From Hoplostethus atlanticus (lineage: Eukaryota > Chordata > Actinopteri > Trachichthyiformes > Trachichthyidae), in NCBI GenBank assembly GCA_034670405.1, contig JAXDDX010000364.1, forward strand, positions 62,001 to 126,000: 64,000 bases of DNA. Direction: 5' to 3'. A model generated the notes under the pieces. It saw only the letters and a program-made list of their open reading frames with translations, made no database searches and had not been told where the DNA came from. A program made the position numbers and the translations under genes. This document shows, piece after piece, positions 57,801 to 64,000 of this stretch. The stretch's first letter is position 1, and every line of letters starts with the position of its first letter.

Positions 57801-57852
57801 AGCAGCATTAATAACAGTAGTAGTAGCAGCAGCAGCAGTAGTAGTAGTATTT
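57729..57852. repeat. (TAG/CAG)n microsatellite
   Basis: Imperfect trinucleotide repeats of TAG and CAG over about 120 bases, running into TTTGTTTGTTTATT repeats. Confidence 0.9.
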
Positions 57853-57944
57853 GTTTGTTTATTTATTATTATATTTGTTTGTTTATTATTGTTTTAATAT
57901 TTATTGTAATTACTAATTACTTTCTTCTTACTATTACTATTACT

Positions 57945-58036
57945 CTCTTTCCTTTAACGTTGTTATCTTGACATCATTGTAAATGGGGCAACCTCAATAA
58001 TTCCTCAAGACTTAAATAAAGGTTGGATGAATGAAT
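57945..58036 (+). repeat. LINE 3' tail, plus strand
   Basis: GTTATCTTGACATCATTGTA...CAACCTCAATAATTCCTCAA, then AAATAAAGGTTGGATGAATG, is the plus-strand counterpart of 34420-34500. No coding region of the same element is seen upstream. Confidence 0.65.
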
Positions 58037-59451
58037 GGAGTAGGTGGCAAACTGGGTTACCGACTGAGGTACTGGAACACAAACACGCTTCCTGATGTTC
58101 ACGATTACCGTGTGAGTCATTGTGTAACAGCTTCACGGGGGAAACAATTAAAACTCGACTTCAACTGGAAATGATCACAATGCAGAAATGATTCATGCCC
58201 AGTTTGCTCTGAGCTCTCTTAAACCCCCCGCTCCAACCCTATCTATTTCTTCCTTAATCACTTCCTCCTGTTCTTTCTTCTCTTTTTAACCTCCACTGTA
58301 ACTCCCCTACTTCCTCCTCTCTCCCTCTCAGTAACGATGGTCAGGAGATTTATGGACTTCCGCGGTATAATTCTCTCGATTGAAACAATCTACTGCTAAA
58401 GCTACTGTATTTACCCTGGTACAGATTCACATTAAGGCCACACAAACATATCAGAGCTCCTAAACTGGCTTTTCACAGATGGCTATATCCCAAAGATAAT
58501 AAGCCTCCCCTCATAAAATATCCTCAGGAAAAAAGTTTAAGAGTCGCAATAAACCCATGAAAATATTCACTTTTCTGAATCTTTGAGTTAAAGAACAATG
58601 CTTGTGTAAACGTGTGTTTTAGTATCATAGTGTATATAGTGCTATTGATGGGATTGACCATGTTAACCAGCTTAATGTTGAAATTAGCCTTGATTGCAAG
58701 TCTTTGTCCTACTATTTATAAGAGTCTGAATTTCTGTTCTGTTAATGAGCCTCAGGGGTGGCCACACCTACAGTTGGTTTTCTTTGGTCAGAACTGTAGT
58801 GTAAAAGTTTACTTTGTTGCATTTTTGTATTTGGTTTGTTTAGGTTCTGTCGGCCATTTTCCCCAGCTGAAGGGCATTACCAAGAGAGACCATCCAGAGA
58901 ACAGCTGAAGGTCCTGACACACCCACCATGTTCTGGTGGTTTATTTGAACTCTGGAGCATTTACTGATTGGTTTGATTTGTTTGGCTGGGTGAAAACAAT
59001 CCCATTCTCACCTGGCAAGTTCATCATCCAGCTAAGAGGTGAGTGGACTAGTAGTGTTTCACACTATGACCAGAGTGAATGTTTTCAGCCACTAGGGCAC
59101 ATTTAGGACTTTCCTTCCTATAAGGGCAGATCCAAAATCAATATGGAATTGTGTTTATTTCACTGAAATGACCACTCCTTAAAAGAGAAGATGATATTTA
59201 AAGATGCTCTCTTTTCCATTGACTATAGTATATATATATTTACCTGAGGCAACATTCACAAAAGTGACAAAAAAATCTTTTTTTCAGCTAAAATTCTGAA
59301 ATCATACTCCATCTACAATGACTAATTGTTGTGTATTGTAATTTATTTTCATGAAGATTGGACATTTATTAAGGAAAGAAATACAGTGTTTGTGTACAGT
59401 ACCATTTACAGTCAAACATTTTCATGCACTGTGGGATCAATGGGCCTCATT
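58037..59451. other. Unassigned sequence
   Basis: No known repeat or protein domain is recognised. A 98-codon frame at 58612-58908 has a hydrophobic start (IVYIVLLMGLTMLTSLMLKL) but no matching domain, and similar chance frames occur throughout AT-rich DNA. Confidence 0.4.
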
Positions 59452-59690
59452 CACGAAACGTGCGTAAGATCTGATTTGATAGTAAAGCGTTCGTACAATA
59501 TTTTACGAATATAGTCTCATTCATCATTTTGTTCGAATTTGTTCGTTAGCACGCTCAAAACCAACGTGTGTTTGGAAACATGCGGGAAGGTACTTGAATG
59601 GCTTCATAAAGAATGTCTTATTCTTTATGAAAAATCAACAGTAGCACCAAACCAAAATGTTTCAGTATAGCCTTGTAGAAAAAGAAACCT
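59452..59690 (+). repeat. MITE-like dispersed repeat, copy 2
   Basis: Begins GGGCCTCATTCACGAAACGT, a form typical of DNA-transposon ends, and from 59520 matches the minus strand of 1497-1690. The other terminus is not found, perhaps lost to LINE G. Confidence 0.5.
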
Positions 59691-59789
59691 AATAGGCTGC
59701 AATGACATATTTGCAGAATTGTCCTTATTCATGACAAAATTATTATTAATCTTTAATGGCTGAATGATTTACAATTAAGGCATAAGGCA

Positions 59790-61183
59790 TACTCTCACCT
59801 GGAGAGGCCTGGGAGCACTGTGAGAATCATGTTTTTTGACTTATCCAGTGCACTCTTGCTTGCAGAGAAGCTTGCAGCCATGCAGGTAGACCACACCATG
59901 GCACACTGGATCAAGGACTACCTCACAGGCAGGCCACAGTTTGCTGCCTACAGAGCAGCCTGTCGGATATGCTCTTGAGCAACACACGGTGTACCTCAGG
60001 GAATGGTTACTAGTCGCCATTCTTGTTCACCCTCTACACCTCAGACTTTAGATTAAATTCTGGGTCTACTCATCTCCAGAAGTTTCTGATGATTGCATCA
60101 ATCAGGGACAACGAGGATGAGTACAGGAGTCTGGTGGAGAGAGTTCGTCAGATGGTGGTGACGACAACCACCTACAGCTCAATGTCAGCAAGACAAGAGA
60201 GCTTGTGGTGAACTTTCGTCGTCTGTGAACAAGAAGCGCCCACCACCTGTCATTCTCCAGGGTAAGGAGGTGGAGAAGGTGGAAATCTTACACTTATGGG
60301 GCAGCTGTGGCTCAGGAGGTAGAGCGGGTTGTCCTCTAATCAGAAGATCAGAGGTTCGATCCCGGCTCCTCCAGTCCACATGTCGAGGTGTCCTTGGGCA
60401 AGACACTGACCCCCCAAATTGCTCCCGATGGTCAGGCCAGCACCTTGCATGGTAGCTCACTGCCATACGGTGTGTGAATGGGTGAATGAGAGGCATACAT
60501 TGTAAAGCGCATTGGATAAAAGCGCTATATAAATGCAGTCCATTTACAAGTTCCTGGGGGTGCACCTCAACAAAAAACTGGACTGGTCAGACAACACTTA
60601 TGCCCTCTACAGGAAAGGTCAGAGCAGACTGCACTTCCTGAGGAGGCTCAAGTCATTCAATATGTGCAACAGGCTGCTCTGCATGTTCTACCAGACAGTG
60701 GTTGCTAGTGCACTCCTCTTTGCTGGCTCAGTTGTGGGAGAGAGCCTGGACAGTCTGGAAGAGGTGGCTTGAGAGGTGGAGAAGAATCCATCCCACCCCC
60801 TCTATGATGAGATGAACGGGCTAAGAAGCACCTTCAGCCACCGTCTCATCCAACCTAATTGCACAGGGAGCGCTTCAAGCACTCTTTAGTGCCAACTGCC
60901 ATCCGGCTGTACAACGCTACCTCCAACGTCAACCCCTGAGCCTGCTGCTTTCTTTCTCACACCACACACACACACACACCTTGACTATCAAAATTGCACA
61001 ACTGTACATTGCACTACAGCTATTTAGCTTGTTTCTGTCACTGATTGCACTAACTTATATATTTTTGTTTTATATAACCTTTATTTTCCGAACTTGTTTA
61101 TTGTATAGTGCTGTGTGCTTCTCTCTTGCTTTGTACACCCCCTGCTGCATAACTGCAATTTCCCCTCGGGACAATAAAGAGCC

Positions 61184-61190
<7 letters not shown>
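59790..61190 (+). mobile_element. LINE G, L2-like, 5'-truncated, with SINE insertion
   Basis: Reverse-transcriptase blocks in order: DLSSALLLAEKL (about 59840), HWIKDYLTGRPQ, GVPQG near 59990, TLYTSDFRLNSG, VEKVEI near 60270, then after a SINE KFLGVHLNKKLDWSDNTYAL (60550), LYRKGQSRLHFLRRLKSF, MFYQTVVASALLFAG, then HPTPSMM-like and CHPAVQRYL-like sequence and a UTR ending GGGACAATAAAG and (TATC)n. The element is cut at its 5' end and has stops and frame shifts. The tail followed by a tetranucleotide microsatellite is the rule for this LINE type. Confidence 0.85.
60298..60546 (+). mobile_element. V-SINE-like tRNA-derived SINE inside LINE G
   Basis: Starts GGGGCAGCTGTGGCTCAGGA with an A box (GGCTCAGGAGGTAGAGCGGG) and a B box (GAGGTTCGATCC), then a body with GTCCTTGGGCAAGACACTGA and a tail with AGCGCTATATAAATGCAGTC. 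It separates the LINE G protein between VEKVEI and KFLGVHL. A TTACA-type repeat at 60289 and 60544 is the likely target duplication. Confidence 0.85.

Positions 61191-61214
<24 letters not shown>
61187..61214. repeat. (CTAT)n microsatellite at LINE tail
   Basis: Seven units of CTAT/TATC follow the AATAAAG tail of LINE G. Confidence 0.95.
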
Positions 61215-62225
61215 ACCTGAATTATTGCAATCATTTTTGACGTTTTTGCATTAGATTGAGATTGATTACCATGAGGATTATTTGCTCCATACTGTGGTGG
61301 TATCATTTGGCATAAATTACTCAAACAGTGTATTTCAAATTAGTTATACCACACAAGCTGGCATACGTTGTATTCTAAGTGGTATTATTTTTATTTGTTT
61401 AATTAATACTTTGTTAGACTATAATATATTTTTTATTACTTTTGCATTCATTCCCATTCGTTTTGGCAAAATGCTTTCAGACAGCAGTCAGCTGACCTCA
61501 TGGTGTTTGTATTGATCTGCATGTATCAAGCAACTACACAAGAGACTAATATTTAGAGAAAGGCATTAACTATATGATTAATTTCAGTAATAAGTTGCAA
61601 AACAGTCATGGGGGTGCATGTTATGAGGAAAATGGGAAAGGGGGAGCAGAAAAATAAGGAAGAGAGGAAGAAGTCCATGAAAAATTGTGTATTAACTATG
61701 AGTTTACAGTAACTATAGGACCAAAAGCAGACCATGAAGTGATAGGAATACCAAAAAAGTGGTTTATCTTATCACAGGTACAGCTGCTTGCACATCCATT
61801 TAAAAACATTGAAATATATCAGAGATCTATCTGTAACCAGCAGCCTGTCTGATATCAGAGGCTACATAATTGACGAAAGGGAAACTTCGCTGCTTCAGGC
61901 TGTGGACATCTGAAAGACAAGCATGCATGGCAGCTCAAAACTCAAAATTCATGCTTGAGAAATGAAATATGCAGAACAAAATTCAGGAGCGCACGTCAGG
62001 TCCAAACATAATCGGAGAATCTGCTGCATGAAGCAGATGTTTGTCTGTAATAGTCTGTAATACACAGCACCGTTTTTAGTGTTGAAACAAGGAAATTCCC
62101 AATACTTAGAATGAGTTTTCTGCATCAAAAGAACGACAAAACATAGAAATCAAGTGTGAGAGACCACAATTTTCTTCATATATAACACTCATCCATCCAT
62201 TTCCCCCCCTCCACTTACATTATAG
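61215..62225. other. Unassigned sequence
   Basis: No gene or known repeat is recognised. Confidence 0.45.
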
Positions 62226-62695
62226 CAGTCCCCACCAGGATTTCGCAGGGTTTTTTTCTGACTATTGCAGCCCAAAATGATTGAATTTGCAGTGGCTTTT
62301 ATCAAAAATTGCAATGCAATTTGCGGTATTTTTTGTGTTATCTTGTGGTAAAACAGCAGGAATGGATGACAATTTCAAGCCCCCCCGCGGCGCAGCCTGT
62401 CCAACCGGCCCACAGACCCACCAGCCCACTGACCCACCGGGATTCTCGATTGGCCACTCTGGCATTGTCCTCGTATCAAAGGCTCAGGATAAGACGAAAG
62501 CAAATGGTGCAAATTGCATATTTAAATAAAAAAACACAACCTCCCGAACATGTAGGAGTGTTAATGTGGAAGCATTTTGCCAATTTGACCGTTTTCTGCG
62601 GGAATATTGCAGGGTTTTGGCAAAGCTCTTGCAAGTATTGCGGCAAATTGCGTGAATTCTTGTGATCGCAAGATCACAACATCCTGGAGGGACTG
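62226..62695. mobile_element. hAT-like MITE, 470 bp
   Basis: The left end is CAGTCCCCACCAGGATTTCGC and the right end, inverted, is CAGTCCCTCCAGGATGTTGTG, sharing about 13 of the first 15 bases. The interior repeats words such as ATTGCA, TTTGCGGT and ATTGCGGCAAATTGCG near the ends. CAG/CTG termini suggest hAT. A clean 8-bp target duplication is not visible (CATTATAG against ATTAAGAT), so the class is tentative. Confidence 0.6.
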
Positions 62696-63220
62696 ATTAA
62701 GATACTTACGAGTTAAGACGTGTAAGTGAAAAAAGAAAACAGGGAAAAAGCCATATTTGTCCTTGACTACTGTTGCAGAAAAATCATCTCCTAACTTAGA
62801 CTTTTTTTTTATGCCAGGGCATCAGATGTCAGACTTCTTGATACCAGCTGACAGGGCTAGGGGGGTTTAGTCTGTTCAAATAGTGCCCTCGCTGTTAGTT
62901 GGTGGTTGTACAGCATATTTGAGAATAGAAATACATAAAGCAGTTGTGGTTTGCTATAGTGCAAAAAATGATGAACTTGATGTTCCCATATTGCATTGAA
63001 GATGATAATGTTGGAGGGTAAACCCACCTAAACTCACTTTACCCACCATTTTATTTGCAGAACAGAGTTTTTAGGGTGACATGAATCTATATGACCCACA
63101 TTCATAGTATACATCATCGTAAGTAGCATTATACTGATGTTACATGCAGATTCGAAAACGCATACATCAGTTGATTTTTTCTTCATATTGGTGACTTGAG
63201 GTCATAGTCACCTTTTAATT
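62696..63220. other. Unassigned sequence
   Basis: No coding domain or known repeat is recognised. Confidence 0.45.
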
Positions 63221-64000
63221 CAAGATTCAAGAGATTCAAGAACTTTATTTGTCACATACACACACGGGGTGTGCAGTGAAATGAAAAAGTGGCAATGCTC
63301 AACGGGAATGTGCAAAGGGCAACAGTACACAGTATTTACAATAAAAGAACAACACAAATATTTCAGTATTACAGTAAGAGCTCTTATATAAAAAAAAAAA
63401 CAACACAATATTTACAGTAAGAGCACTACAAAATTATAGTAATATGAGAATATGAAAAATTTGGGTATATATGTATATAAATTATGTGTAGTCATTCCCT
63501 AAGTGTGTTTTGTGTGTGTGTTTTGTGTGTGTGTGTTTTGTGTGTCCATAAGAGGGGCAGTGTGTGTGTCTTGGTGGGGGGGCCCTGGTGAGGTCGGAGT
63601 TCACAGTCCTGATGGCTGAGGAGAAGAAACTCCTTTCTCAGTCTCTCTTTTTTTTGCAGCGTGACTACGGAGGCGCTTGCCTGACCGCAGCAGCTAAAAC
63701 CAGTCCGTTGTTGGGGTGGTGAGGATCCTTCATGATCCTGCAGGCTCTGGTTCTGCACCTCCTGGTGTATAAGTCCTGCAGGGTGGGGGTGTAGTTCCAA
63801 TAGTGCGCTCGGCCCGAACGCACTACTCTCTGCAGAGCCTTCCTGTCCTGAGCGGAGCTGTTGCCAAACCAGGCAGTGATGCTTCCTGTCAGGATGCTCT
63901 CTACAGCTCCAGAGTAGAGGACTGAAGGATCCTCCGGGGGGACTTTGAATTTCCTCAGCTGCCTGAGGGGGGTAAAGGCGCTGCCTCGCCTTTCTCACCA
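63221..64000 (-). mobile_element. LINE A-family copy, 3' end, cut by window edge
   Basis: On the minus strand the last 780 bases hold the 3' part of the same family as LINE A: RQRLYPPQAAEEIQS, LVWQQLRSGQEGSAES, LIHQEVQNQSLQDHEGS and ERLRKEFLLL, followed by the UTR with TATTTACAATAAAAGAAC. The 3' tail ends in ATTCAAGA-type repeats at 63221. A 168-codon frame is open to 63492 but is a shifted reading of the reverse-transcriptase C-terminus. The remainder continues beyond the window. Confidence 0.85.

Noticed and set aside
58612-58908. 98-codon frame with a hydrophobic N-terminus
   Set aside because: A chance hydrophobic stretch in AT-rich DNA is likely; no family match or gene context.
60298-60370. 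Possible tRNA gene on the plus strand
   Set aside because: It is the head of a SINE inserted in LINE G.

Overview
The window is repeat-rich, non-coding vertebrate DNA, almost certainly from a ray-finned (teleost) fish. The evidence is the mix of families: L2/CR1-like LINEs with typical fish tails, two tRNA-derived SINEs, several PIF/Harbinger elements, a piggyBac relic and hAT-type MITEs. I find no convincing host gene, no functional RNA gene and no CRISPR. The prediction of small ORFs across the window mostly reflects chance or decayed transposons. Family names rest on protein motifs recalled from known families, since no search could be run.

Layout. 1-2058: unassigned, with one MITE-like repeat. 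2059-4364: decayed piggyBac. 4365-10029: mostly unassigned, with one SINE. 10030-30125: a nested insertion complex. A reverse-transcriptase element (called E here) lies in five collinear pieces, split by an insert of about 4.4 kb that includes a HARBI1-like element with a hAT MITE in it, a 3.4-kb LINE (A, with a 5-bp target duplication), a 10-kb PIF/Harbinger (H1, TTA target duplication) that itself holds a 5-kb L2-like LINE (B), and a 1-kb deletion derivative of H1. 30594-34010: an L2-like LINE (D) on the minus strand. 34420-36350: another LINE remnant.

About 36.2-56.8 kb the sequence changes character. Isolated bases are replaced by their neighbours, giving runs of A, C, G and T. Recognisable repeats inside it (an L2 tail, a HARBI1-like transposase, a copy of the H1 derivative, a possible retroviral primer-binding site) show that this is real fish DNA read at very low quality, so long ORFs there rich in Lys, Pro, Phe and Gly should not be believed. 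A milder form of the same problem affects about 26.3-27.5 kb.

56.8-64 kb returns to clean sequence: a direct-repeat partner of sequence inside the bad block, a LINE tail, an L2-like LINE (G) with a V-SINE-like insertion, a small hAT-like MITE, and the 3' end of a second copy of the LINE A family running off the window edge.

The nested complex gives a relative order of events: E is oldest; the elements interrupting it came later; LINE B came after H1, and the hAT MITE came after its HARBI1-like host.
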